From assembly GCA_013140995.1 (NCBI GenBank), contig JABFRX010000150.1, forward strand, positions 1-34,751: DNA of 34,751 nucleotides, written 5' to 3'. The DNA is from Alphaproteobacteria bacterium. Its GTDB lineage: Bacteria; Pseudomonadota; Alphaproteobacteria; Micropepsales; Micropepsaceae. This document shows, one piece after another, positions 16,383-23,848 of this stretch. Both the position numbers and the translations under genes were made by a program. How positions within the stretch are numbered: position 1 is the first letter of the stretch; every line of letters begins with the position of its first letter. The notes under the pieces were generated by a model that saw only the letters and a list, made by a program, of their open reading frames with translations, did not search any database and was not told where the DNA came from.

Positions 16383-17987
16383 ATGAAGACCACCGCCGGG
16401 CAGAGCCTCGATCAAGTCGGCCTGAAAAACACGCGCCACGTCCACTGGAACCTGCCGATGGCAAGCCTCGTCGAGGAGGCGGTCCAGCGCAACGAAGGCA
16501 TCCTCGCCAAAGACGGCCCACTCGTCGTCAAGACCGGCGTCCACACCGGCCGCTCCGCAGGCGACAAGTTCGTCGTGCGCGAACCGTCGGTCGAAAAACA
16601 CATATGGTGGGACAACAACAAGTCCATGACGCCCGCGCATTTCGATGCGCTGTTGAACTCCTTTCGCGCTTACGCCCAAGGCCGCGAACTCTTCGTGCAA
16701 GACCTTTTCGGCGGCGCTGACTCGACGCACCGTTTGCCGGTGCGCGTGATCACCGAATACGCCTGGCACTCGCTCTTCATCCAGCACCTCTTGATCGAAC
16801 CGACGCAAGGCGAGCGCGCGGCGTTCAATCCCGACTTCACGATCATCGACTTCCCGGGCTTCCAAGCTGACCCCGCGCTGCATGGCTCGGTGACCGGCAC
16901 GGTCATCGCGGTCTCGTTCGAGAAGAAGCTCGTCCTCATCGGCGGCACGTCCTACGCCGGCGAGATGAAGAAGTCGGTGTTCACGATCCTGAACTACCTT
17001 CTGCCGCCGAAGAACGTCATGCCGATGCACTGCTCGGTCAACGTCGGCAAGGCAAAGGAAAGCGCGATCTTCTTCGGCCTCTCCGGCACCGGCAAGACGA
17101 CGCTCTCCGCCGACCCCACCCGCACGCTGATCGGCGACGACGAGCACGGCTGGGCCGACACGGGCGTCTTCAACTTCGAAGGCGGTTGCTACGCGAAAAT
17201 GATCCGCCTCTCGCCGGAAGCCGAACCCGAAATTTACGCCACGACGAAGCGCTTCGGCACCGTGCTCGAAAATGTGGTCATCGACGAAGCAACCCGCGAA
17301 CTCGACCTGAACGACGCAACGCTTGCCGAGAACTCGCGCGGCGCTTACCCGATCTCCTATATCCCGAACGCCAGCACCACCGGCGTCGCCGGCCAGCCAT
17401 CGAACATCGTAATGCTGACGGCCGACGCGTTTGGCATCCTGCCGCCGATCGCGAAGCTTACGCCGAACCAAGCGATGTACCACTTCCTCTCCGGCTTCAC
17501 GGCAAAGGTCGCGGGCACGGAGAAGGGCCTCGGCAAAGAACCGCAGCCCACGTTCTCGACCTGCTTCGGCGCGCCGTTCATGCCGCGCCACCCGACCGAG
17601 TACGGCAACCTGCTGAAGGCGCTGATCGCCAAGCACAAGGTCGACTGCTGGCTCGTCAACACCGGCTGGACCGGCGGCGCCTTCGGCACAGGCAACCGCA
17701 TGCCGATCAAAGCGACCCGCGCGCTGCTGTCCGCCGCCCTCGAAGGCACGCTGAAGTCGGCCAAGATGCGCATCGACCCGCACTTCGGCTTCGAGGTTCC
17801 CGTCGCCGTCCCCGGCGTCGACGCGAAAATCCTAGACCCGCGCGAAACTTGGGAAGACAAAGCCGCCTACGACCGCCAAGCGATCAAACTCGTCCAAATG
17901 TTTCGCGAAAACTTCAAAAAATTCGAAGCCCACGTCGGCGCGGACATCAAAGACGCAGCGCCAAGGCTAGCCGCGGCGGCGGAGTAG
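16383..17987 (+). CDS. pckA: Phosphoenolpyruvate carboxykinase (ATP)
   Basis: A full-length 534-residue enzyme catalysing oxaloacetate plus ATP to phosphoenolpyruvate, CO2 and ADP, the entry step of gluconeogenesis. Landmarks include [13 protein letters not shown] near 56, the kinase P-loop [14 protein letters not shown] near 231-244, GDDEHGW (metal/ATP binding), [12 protein letters not shown] and [15 protein letters not shown] lies about 10 bases before the ATG, and an inverted repeat sits further upstream. Its last 54 codons occur again at 18823-18984. The divergent ChvG-ChvI operon and PTS genes nearby match the order seen in rhizobia, where pckA expression responds to carbon source. Confidence 0.98.
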   Translation: MKTTAGQSLDQVGLKNTRHVHWNLPMASLVEEAVQRNEGILAKDGPLVVKTGVHTGRSAGDKFVVREPSVEKHIWWDNNKSMTPAHFDALLNSFRAYAQGRELFVQDLFGGADSTHRLPVRVITEYAWHSLFIQHLLIEPTQGERAAFNPDFTIIDFPGFQADPALHGSVTGTVIAVSFEKKLVLIGGTSYAGEMKKSVFTILNYLLPPKNVMPMHCSVNVGKAKESAIFFGLSGTGKTTLSADPTRTLIGDDEHGWADTGVFNFEGGCYAKMIRLSPEAEPEIYATTKRFGTVLENVVIDEATRELDLNDATLAENSRGAYPISYIPNASTTGVAGQPSNIVMLTADAFGILPPIAKLTPNQAMYHFLSGFTAKVAGTEKGLGKEPQPTFSTCFGAPFMPRHPTEYGNLLKALIAKHKVDCWLVNTGWTGGAFGTGNRMPIKATRALLSAALEGTLKSAKMRIDPHFGFEVPVAVPGVDAKILDPRETWEDKAAYDRQAIKLVQMFRENFKKFEAHVGADIKDAAPRLAAAAE

Positions 17988-17996
17988 CAGCAGAAG

Positions 17997-18026
17997 AAAA
18001 AAATACCGCCCCCACTGCGGGGCGGT
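17997..18026 (-). terminator. Minus-strand intrinsic terminator after pckA
   Basis: ACCGCCCC (18005-18012) and GGGGCGGT (18019-18026) form a perfect 8-bp GC stem with a 6-base loop. On the minus strand it is followed by A and seven T residues (17997-18003 complement), a textbook Rho-independent terminator. On the plus strand no T-run follows, although the hairpin may still protect the pckA mRNA. No minus-strand gene is apparent upstream of it. Confidence 0.75.
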
Positions 18027-18355
18027 CGAACGTTCGAGCACGAAGTGCGAGAAGGTTCGGGTGGGGGGAACAGCCTTCGAGGCGCTCTCCCCAAGTTTCC
18101 GGGCCCAAGCTCAGCGAACCGCGCACCCAGCGAGATCACCCGCGAAAACCTCGACACCCAGCACCAAAACGCCGAGTGGCGGCGCGATCGTAGATTTCGC
18201 GCCAGCTTGAGCGAGCAGAAGGGATGCGGTCGGCGTGGCGGCGTGACAGTGGTCACATAAAAATTTGGTTCGGTGGCAATGCAACCAACAGCCCGCCGGC
18301 TTTCAACTATCATCGGCATCGCCGCTTGGCGGCCAGAACCTAGGAGACCTCGGCC
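18027..18355. other. Intergenic sequence with short palindromes, no clear gene
   Basis: These 329 bases open with the perfect palindrome TCGAACGTTCGA (18026-18037) and the small hairpin GCAC-GAA-GTGC (18039-18049). The stretch that follows (GAGAAGGTTCGGGTGGGG) resembles common Hyphomicrobiales intergenic repeat sequence. A 71-codon frame at 18045-18260 is open but unrecognised. Around 18250-18300 the sequence becomes AT-richer, probably the promoter region of the secreted-protein gene at 18356. All of it lies between the two copies of the pckA 3' end. Confidence 0.4.
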
Positions 18356-18733
18356 ATGAAGACTCGCGACTTCCTCGGCGTCACTGCTCTCATTGTGTGC
18401 GTGCTAGGCGCGACCAGCGTCTTCGCCGGCGCTGGCCCTTTCCCAAATCCAACCAGCCGGCCCAACACCCTTCACGCCTTCGTCTCCATTCGGTGCCCGG
18501 CCGATCTCCACCCTGCACCCTTCCTGCAGTACTACCAGGACTGGGTTCCCCGTCCGTGGAAAGTCGATGGGGGTCTGGGCGTGAAGCTGAGTCTGTCTGA
18601 CGCATTTATCCGCCAAGGATCGCAAGCGGATTCGCTTGTCTGCCGTTATGGCGGCCCCAGTGGCCTCATGATTTACATAACTCATGCCAAAGGCTGCAGG
18701 TTAAACAGCGCGAGAAACGGGTTCGATTGCTGA
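18356..18733 (+). CDS. Small secreted hypothetical protein
   Basis: A 125-residue protein not recognised by family. It starts with ATG 18356 after AGGAG (9 bases upstream) and a signal peptide with predicted cleavage after VFA (about residue 24). The mature part has four cysteines (SIRCP, LVCRY, KGCRL, FDC at the end), suggesting two disulfides in the periplasm. It lies entirely in the segment between the complete pckA and the duplicated pckA fragment, so it may have arrived with that rearrangement. Codon usage in the mature part looks less C-biased than its neighbours. Confidence 0.62.
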   Translation: MKTRDFLGVTALIVCVLGATSVFAGAGPFPNPTSRPNTLHAFVSIRCPADLHPAPFLQYYQDWVPRPWKVDGGLGVKLSLSDAFIRQGSQADSLVCRYGGPSGLMIYITHAKGCRLNSARNGFDC

Positions 18734-18758
18734 CGTAAGCTGCTCCCGCTTGATCGGA

Positions 18759-18812
18759 GGACACGTCACAAATTCAGCTCGGTGGTTCCGACATTGAGAT
18801 TGTGACGTGTCC
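18759..18812. repeat. REP-like palindrome
   Basis: GGACACGTCACAA (18759-18771) and its exact reverse complement (18800-18812) flank 28 bases. The arm resembles the GGGGACACGTCAC-type palindromes associated with REP-associated (IS200-like) transposases in Alphaproteobacteria; that link is from memory and is inference. It ends 10 bases before the truncated pckA copy begins, so it marks one edge of the rearrangement. No transposase gene is present. Confidence 0.55.
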
Positions 18813-18822
18813 CCCTAGTTCC

Positions 18823-18984
18823 AAGATCTTGGACCCGCGCGAAACCTGGGCCGACAAAGCGGCCTACGATCGCCAAGCGATCAAGCTCGTCCAAATGTTC
18901 CGCGAAAACTTCAAAAAATTCGAAGCCCACGTCGGCGCGGACATCAAAGACGCAGCGCCAAGGCTAGCCGCGGCAGCGGAATAA
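18823..18984 (+). pseudogene. Duplicated 3' fragment of pckA
   Basis: This 162-base segment matches the last 54 codons of pckA (17826-17987), shifted by 997 bases. The first 78 bases differ at about a dozen positions, nearly all silent; the only amino acid change is Glu to Ala (TWEDKA versus TWADKA). The next 74 bases (18901-18974 versus 17904-17977) are identical, and the final codons differ again, with TAA instead of TAG. There is no start codon or ribosome site, so it is a gene remnant that records an insertion, recombination or gene-conversion event. Confidence 0.92.
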
Positions 18985-19001
18985 TCGTTGGGCCGAGCGC
19001 C

Positions 19002-21905
19002 TTAGTGCGCCTCGTCCCAGTTCTGACCGGCCTTTGCCTCGACGACCAACGGCACGCTGAGGTCGAGCGCGGGCTTGGCGGCGCCTTCCATCACCTTCTG
19101 CACGACCTTGCAGGTCTCGGCCGCCTCATCGGCCGGCGCTTCGAACACGAGTTCGTCGTGCACCTGTAACAGCATCCGCGCCGCCAACTTCTTCGCCTTG
19201 AGCGCATCGGGGATACGCACCATCGCGCGGCGGATAACGTCAGCGGCTGAGCCTTGGATCGGCGCGTTGATCGCCGCGCGCTCCAAGAACGACCTAAGCG
19301 ACGGGTTCGACGCGTTGATGTCGGGCAGGTTCACCTTGCGCCCGAAGATCGTGCTCACAAATTTGTTCTTGTGCGCCTCGGCCTTTGTGCGATCCATGTA
19401 AGCTCGAATGCCGGGGAAACGCTCGAAGTAGGTTTTGATGTACTTGTCCGCCTCGGCGCGCGGGATCGACAACTGGTTCGCAAGACCGAACGCCGAAATC
19501 CCGTAAATGATGCCGAAATTGATCGCCTTCGCGCGCCGGCGTACGTCCGCGGGCATCCCTTTGATCGGTACGCCGAACATCTCGCTCGCCGTCATCGCGT
19601 GAATGTCGAGACCTTCCGCGAATGCCTTCTTCAGCGCCGGAATGTCGGCGATATGCGCCAACAACCGAAGCTCGATCTGGCTGTAGTCCGCGCTGATCAG
19701 CTTCATCCCCTTCGCCGCCACGAAGGCGGTGCGGATTTCGCGCCCTTCCTGCGTGCGGATCGGAATGTTCTGCAAATTCGGATCGTTCGACGACAATCGC
19801 CCCGTCGTGGTTGAGGCCATCGTATACGACGTGTGAATGCGCCCCGTCCGCGCGCTGATGAAATTCGGCAGCGCGTCCGTGTACGTGCTCTTGAGCTTCG
19901 ACAACTGCCGCCAATCGAGAATCTCTTTTGGCAGATCGTGTCCCTGCGCCGCCAGTTCTTCAAGCACGTCCGCGTCGGTTGACCAAGCGCCGGTCTTCGT
20001 CTTCCGCCCGCCGGGCAAGCTCATGTTGTCGAACAAAATCTCGCCGAGCTGCTTCGGCGATCCTAAATTGAACTTCTGCCCTGCGAGCTTGTAGATGCTC
20101 TCCTCAAGCTGCGCCATCTTCTGCGCGAACCGCTGCGACAACCGCGTAAGCACATTGCGGTCGACCAGAATGCCCGCCTCTTCCATATCGGTGAGCACGG
20201 AAACAAGCGGCCGCTCCAGCGTCTCATAAACGGTCGTCAACCGGTCGGCGGCAAGACGCGCCTTCAACACGCTCCAAAGCCGCAGCTTCACGTCGGCACA
20301 TTCGGCGGCGTAGGCCGTCGCATCGCCAACTGGGAGCTTATCGAACGAAACCTGCGCCTTGCCTTTGCCGAGAACATCCTCCCGCGCCGCCAGCTTGTGC
20401 TTCAAATGCCCGTCGGCAAGCTCCACCAAATCGTGCGTGCGGATACCTTCTTCCACGACATAGGAAAGGAGCATCACGTCATCGATCCCCGACAGCGTTA
20501 CGCCATAACGCGCAAACGCATGGCAGTCGCGTTTGATGTCGTGCCCAATCTTGAGCACGCCGTCATCGGCAAGCAGTGGCTTCAACTTCTTCACGACAAC
20601 GTCGCGCACCAACTGCCCCTGCTTCGCATCGCCGAAATCGAGCCCACCGCCCGATCCATGCGCCACCGGCACATAACACGCCTGACCCGGCGCCACGGCG
20701 AGCGCAATGCCCACCACCTCCGCTTCGGTCTCAAGCCCCACCGTGGTCGCCACATCAATCGCAACCGCGCCCGCCTCATTCACGCGCGCGATCCAGCGCT
20801 CCAGCGCCTCCGCCGTCGTCACGCATTCATATACCCCGCGCTCGAACGGCTTCGTGAGCAGCCCAGGGTCGACAGCCCCAGGCGCGGCAGCCTTGTCGTC
20901 GCTCTTCACTTCGCTGGGCGCCGCCTTTACCGGCGCGGCCCCCAGCGACAACGCGGGAATCGTGTCAACGTCGGCCAAGTCCCATTCCTTCGCGACACGC
21001 TTCAAGAGCGCCGCGAACTCCATCCCCTTCAAAAACCCGACCAGTTCTTTGACATCGGGTTCGACAACGCCAAGCTCGCCGACCGGCACCGGCACAGGCG
21101 CATTGCAATCGAGCGCGACGAGCCTCTTCGAAACGCGCGCTTTCTCAGCATTCTCGATCAACGTCTCGCGCCGCTTCGGCTGCTTGATCTCGCCCGCGCG
21201 CTTGAGCAGCGTCTCAAGATCGCCATAGGTGTTGATCAACTCCGCCGCCGTCTTCACTCCGATGCCGGGCACACCAGGCACGTTGTCGGTGGAATCGCCG
21301 GCGAGCGCCTGCACCTCCACGACCTTCGACGGCGGCACCCCGAACTTCTCCATCACTTCCGCCGAGCGGATCGACTTGTTCGGCGTCTTCATCGTGTCCA
21401 GAAGCTCGATCTTCCCGTCGACAACGAGCTGCATCAGATCCTTGTCCGATGACACGATCGTTACCATCGCACCGGCCTTCGCGGCCTGCGTCGCGTAGGT
21501 GCCGATCAGATCGTCCGCCTCGAACCCGTCCTTCTCGATCGCAGGCACGCCGAACGCGCGCGTCGCGTCGCGGATGAGAGCGAACTGCGGGATCAGATCG
21601 TCCGGCGGCGGCGGCCGGTGCGCCTTGTATTCGGGATAAAACTCATTTCGAAAGGTCGCCCGCGCGGTGTCGAAGATGACCGCGAAATGCGTCGGCTTAT
21701 CGCCCGCCTTCGTGTCGAGCAGCAGCCGGAACAGCATGTTGCAGAACCCGGCAACCGCGCCGATCGGCAACCCGTCGCTCTTGCGGGTCAAGGGCGGCAG
21801 CGCATGGAACGCACGAAAAATGTAACCCGATCCGTCGATCAGATAGAGATGATCGCCCTTCTTGATCGAAGGTGCGTTCGCCGCGGCGGCTGGTTTCGCG
21901 TTCAA
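19002..21905 (-). CDS. polA: DNA polymerase I, proofreading site altered
   Basis: A full-length 967-residue family A polymerase. Residues 1-310 are the 5'-3' exonuclease (YLIDGSGYIFRAFHALPP; GVPGIGVKTA). Residues 355-555 are the 3'-5' exonuclease fold. Residues 560-967 are the polymerase with motif A (ADYSQIELR, 739-747), motif B (RRRAKAINFGIIYG) and motif C (QVHDELVFE). In the proofreading domain two catalytic residues are lost: the Exo I DxE motif reads Asp384-Val-Ala386, and Exo III YxxxD reads Tyr532-AAE-Cys536. Only the Asp of Exo II (Asp460) remains obvious. The polymerase is therefore probably proofreading-defective. The start is TTG at 21905, overlapping the TGA of the zinc-finger gene. 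Confidence 0.96.
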   Translation of the reverse strand: MNAKPAAAANAPSIKKGDHLYLIDGSGYIFRAFHALPPLTRKSDGLPIGAVAGFCNMLFRLLLDTKAGDKPTHFAVIFDTARATFRNEFYPEYKAHRPPPPDDLIPQFALIRDATRAFGVPAIEKDGFEADDLIGTYATQAAKAGAMVTIVSSDKDLMQLVVDGKIELLDTMKTPNKSIRSAEVMEKFGVPPSKVVEVQALAGDSTDNVPGVPGIGVKTAAELINTYGDLETLLKRAGEIKQPKRRETLIENAEKARVSKRLVALDCNAPVPVPVGELGVVEPDVKELVGFLKGMEFAALLKRVAKEWDLADVDTIPALSLGAAPVKAAPSEVKSDDKAAAPGAVDPGLLTKPFERGVYECVTTAEALERWIARVNEAGAVAIDVATTVGLETEAEVVGIALAVAPGQACYVPVAHGSGGGLDFGDAKQGQLVRDVVVKKLKPLLADDGVLKIGHDIKRDCHAFARYGVTLSGIDDVMLLSYVVEEGIRTHDLVELADGHLKHKLAAREDVLGKGKAQVSFDKLPVGDATAYAAECADVKLRLWSVLKARLAADRLTTVYETLERPLVSVLTDMEEAGILVDRNVLTRLSQRFAQKMAQLEESIYKLAGQKFNLGSPKQLGEILFDNMSLPGGRKTKTGAWSTDADVLEELAAQGHDLPKEILDWRQLSKLKSTYTDALPNFISARTGRIHTSYTMASTTTGRLSSNDPNLQNIPIRTQEGREIRTAFVAAKGMKLISADYSQIELRLLAHIADIPALKKAFAEGLDIHAMTASEMFGVPIKGMPADVRRRAKAINFGIIYGISAFGLANQLSIPRAEADKYIKTYFERFPGIRAYMDRTKAEAHKNKFVSTIFGRKVNLPDINASNPSLRSFLERAAINAPIQGSAADVIRRAMVRIPDALKAKKLAARMLLQVHDELVFEAPADEAAETCKVVQKVMEGAAKPALDLSVPLVVEAKAGQNWDEAH

Positions 21906-22087
21906 TGGTGATCGGCCTCGGCCGCCTCACGCGAGAGCACGTACTTGCGGTCGCAATAAGGACACTCGACGTGCTTACCGGTCCCCATCTCCAGGAACAC
22001 GCGCGGGTGCCCCAGGGCGCCCCCATCGCCATCACAGGCGATCCGGCGTTTGTCGACGACGATGACTTCGGGCGCTGGGGTTTTCAT
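21902..22087 (-). CDS. Small zinc-finger protein (zf-CHCC type)
   Basis: A 61-residue protein with the CHCC zinc-finger pattern seen as IACDG, GHPRVFLEMG and VECPYCDRKYVL, that is Cys18, His27, Cys42 and Cys45. The same domain occurs in the mitochondrial complex I subunit NDUFS6, and short stand-alone copies are widespread in Alphaproteobacteria, where their role is not well defined. Its stop codon overlaps the TTG start of polA, so the two genes are cotranscribed and probably translationally coupled. A GGTGAAG sequence precedes the ATG. Confidence 0.88.
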   Translation of the reverse strand: MKTPAPEVIVVDKRRIACDGDGGALGHPRVFLEMGTGKHVECPYCDRKYVLSREAAEADHH

Positions 22088-22214
22088 GGCGCTTCACCGG
22101 GAGCTTTGAACGAGATCGCGCATCCAATACCCCACCGGACAGCCCGCGCCAACGCCCGCAAAGCCACCCGTTTGCGCATCTACCCAACTTTCGCTAGGTT
22201 CTTTGCCCAGATAA

Positions 22215-22291
22215 GCACCCATAGCTCAGTTGGATAGAGCGCTGCCCTCCGAAGGCAGAGGTCGCACGTTCGAGTCGTGCTGGGTGCGCCA
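22215..22291 (+). tRNA. tRNA-Arg (anticodon CCG)
   Basis: A 77-base cloverleaf. The acceptor stem pairs GCACCCA (22215-22221) with TGGGTGC (22281-22287), followed by G and an encoded CCA. The D-loop has AGCTCAGTTGGATAGAGC, the anticodon arm CTGCC-CTCCGAA-GGCAG gives anticodon CCG (reads CGG, arginine), and the T-arm contains GTTCGAGTC. All stems close without mismatches that I could find. Confidence 0.97.
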
Positions 22292-22346
22292 GCCTTCGCC
22301 TTCGGCTGGCACGCCAGCTTGCCACGCCGAAGTGGGCGTAGGCGGG
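22288..22346. repeat. GC-rich palindromic sequence after the tRNA
   Basis: GCCAGCC (22288-22294, including the tRNA CCA end) pairs with GGCTGGC (22304-22310) around a 9-base loop, and GCTGGC-AC-GCCAGC (22305-22318) forms an overlapping second palindrome. GCCGAAG and GGCGTAGGCGGG follow. There is no T-run. Similar sequences are often found after tRNA genes in Hyphomicrobiales, so it may be a short repeat element or a 3' processing structure. Confidence 0.45.
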
Positions 22347-22817
22347 TCAAGCCTTGAGCAACTGCCCCAAGAACAGCCCCAGCGCCAAATCATCTGCCGC
22401 ACCGAATGAATGTTGCGCGACACGCCCCTCGCGGTCGATCACGACCGTCGTCGGCGTTCCGCGCATGCCGTAGGCTGCCATGGTCTTCGGGATCGGATGC
22501 CCGTCGCCCGGTTGGTCGACGCCCACCGGAAACTTGATCTGATACTCGTGCAGGAACGCCTCGAGCGACACCGGGGTCATCGCCGTGTGATGCTCGAACA
22601 CGGTGTGAAGGCCAAGCGTCACGAGATCGCTTCCCTTGGCAAGTTCATGCATCTTGCGCGCCTGCGGAATCGAGTGCGCGACACAGCCTGGACAAAGCAT
22701 TTGGAACGCGTGCAACACGACAACCTTGCCGCGCAGCCCTTGAAGCGTCACCGGCACGGCCGCATTGAACCAACGTTGCACCTGAAGCTCGGGTGCCGGC
22801 GGCCGGGTGGCGCTCAT
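22347..22817 (-). CDS. Thioredoxin-fold redoxin (AhpC/TSA or TlpA-like)
   Basis: A 156-residue thioredoxin-fold protein. The active-site region reads FQMLCPGCVAHSIPQ near residues 38-52, a CPGC redox motif; the cis-proline loop is GTPTTVVIDREG. There is no signal peptide, so it is likely cytoplasmic. The start ATG 22817 has AGGGA 8 bases upstream; longer frames up to 22970 lie inside the preceding gene. It is the last gene of a closely spaced minus-strand cluster (10-bp gap) whose other products are cysteine-containing membrane or exported proteins. Peroxiredoxin or disulfide reductase activity is possible. Confidence 0.85.
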   Translation of the reverse strand: MSATRPPAPELQVQRWFNAAVPVTLQGLRGKVVVLHAFQMLCPGCVAHSIPQARKMHELAKGSDLVTLGLHTVFEHHTAMTPVSLEAFLHEYQIKFPVGVDQPGDGHPIPKTMAAYGMRGTPTTVVIDREGRVAQHSFGAADDLALGLFLGQLLKA

Positions 22818-22827
22818 CGCGAAGTCC

Positions 22828-23538
22828 CTATTGCGTTGGGGTCTGCTCGCCCTGGCACAGCGAACCCTGGCCGTAAGGCGCCGAGGCATCGCAGTTGCTG
22901 ATGATGCAGTACTCGACCGGCACGCTGCTCTCGTTACGCACGAAGACGCGGTAACTCGCCTGGCCCGCATCCAAATCCGTAAACCGGTTTGGGATTTCGC
23001 AGTACGTTTCGAACCGGCCCTCGCGGAAACGCACCGCCGACTGCGAACATACCGAATCGTTCCGCAACGGACTGACGTAACGCACGACAGTCACCGTCAC
23101 TTCGTCCCAGCTGGTCTCGGGCCGCGTATTCGACGTGTCGTAGCTCGACGTCTGCCCGCCTGAATAATCGTAGCCGAACTGCGGTTGCGCGCGAACCATG
23201 ACGTAGCCCGGGCCGCGCACGGCAGACGCCGTCGGAGTCGTTGTCGCGCCCGGATAGCCGCCCGGCGTGGAATAGCCGCCGCTCCCGGCATTCGGATCGA
23301 CGTTTCCTTGATCGACATAGGCGACCAAGAATTCGTCTTCCGCGCCCGCATCAAGTTGCTTCGCACGAACGCTGGTGCCGAAGAACTGCTTGTCGCATTC
23401 GGCGCGCACTTGCGGCCGCGAAACTTTGCAGTCGGTGCACTCGGCCCCGCGCGGGAACAAAAACCAAATCACCGCAACCGCGACGAGGATCGCGACCAAG
23501 ACGACCAGCAGATATTCGATCATGCGCGCCAAGCTCAT
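22828..23538 (-). CDS. Single-span membrane protein of unknown function
   Basis: A 236-residue protein with one N-terminal membrane helix (residues 7-28) and a long exported domain. It is rich in Gly, Ser, Thr and Pro in the middle (about residues 80-135) and contains about nine cysteines after the helix (AECTDCKV, RAECDK, DSVCSQ, ETYCEI, EYCIISNCDAS, SLCQG), consistent with several disulfides. No family is recognised. A GGGGG-containing ribosome site precedes ATG 23538; ATG 23523 is an alternative. It lies 19 bp after the small membrane protein and 10 bp before the redoxin. Confidence 0.72.
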   Translation of the reverse strand: MSLARMIEYLLVVLVAILVAVAVIWFLFPRGAECTDCKVSRPQVRAECDKQFFGTSVRAKQLDAGAEDEFLVAYVDQGNVDPNAGSGGYSTPGGYPGATTTPTASAVRGPGYVMVRAQPQFGYDYSGGQTSSYDTSNTRPETSWDEVTVTVVRYVSPLRNDSVCSQSAVRFREGRFETYCEIPNRFTDLDAGQASYRVFVRNESSVPVEYCIISNCDASAPYGQGSLCQGEQTPTQ

Positions 23539-23557
23539 GCGGCCCCCAACAGCACGG

Positions 23558-23821
23558 TTATCTTGGGCGTGCCGGCTCCGGCGGCGCCACGTCGTAGGTT
23601 CTGGGCTCCACCGGTACGGATTCCGGCGGCGCGGATTGCGGCACTGGCGAACGCGGCCAGCGAACCTTCGGCTTCTCGACGAACAGATTGATCAGAACGA
23701 CGGTGGCGATCGCGACGAGCGCCACGATGCCCAGCACCGCCCACGTCTTGCCGTCCGACCGCTTGAAGCCGTCGTTCACCGAAACCGGCGTCGTGAACAG
23801 CTTGTGTTCGTTTTGCGCCAT
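23558..23821 (-). CDS. Small membrane protein with proline-rich tail
   Basis: An 87-residue protein: a polar N-terminus, one membrane helix at about residues 27-47 (TWAVLGIVALVAIATVVLI), and a proline-rich C-terminal tail (SPVPQSAPPESVPVEPR). No family is recognised. With 27 and 19 bp spacing to its neighbours it is clearly within the operon. By shape it could be an anchor or adaptor that spans the periplasm for the exported products of this cluster; that is speculation. Confidence 0.62.
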   Translation of the reverse strand: MAQNEHKLFTTPVSVNDGFKRSDGKTWAVLGIVALVAIATVVLINLFVEKPKVRWPRSPVPQSAPPESVPVEPRTYDVAPPEPARPR

Positions 23822-23848
23822 AAGTGCCCATCGTTCGTGCGGTGCCCC

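Noticed and set aside
15552-17783. A 743-codon minus-strand frame across the MATE gene and pckA
   Set aside because: It spans the divergent promoter region and lies antisense to pckA; the translation has no recognisable domain.
18045-18260. A 71-codon plus-strand frame in the pckA insertion
   Set aside because: Starts within apparent repeat sequence, lacks a ribosome site and has no recognisable domain; kept only as a remark in the intergenic entry.
17988-18822. An integrative element with integrase between the two pckA ends
   Set aside because: Only one small secreted-protein gene is present; no integrase or transposase was found, so a complete element is not supported.
22226-22423. An open frame antisense to tRNA-Arg
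   Set aside because: It covers the tRNA on the opposite strand and has no ribosome binding site or protein features.
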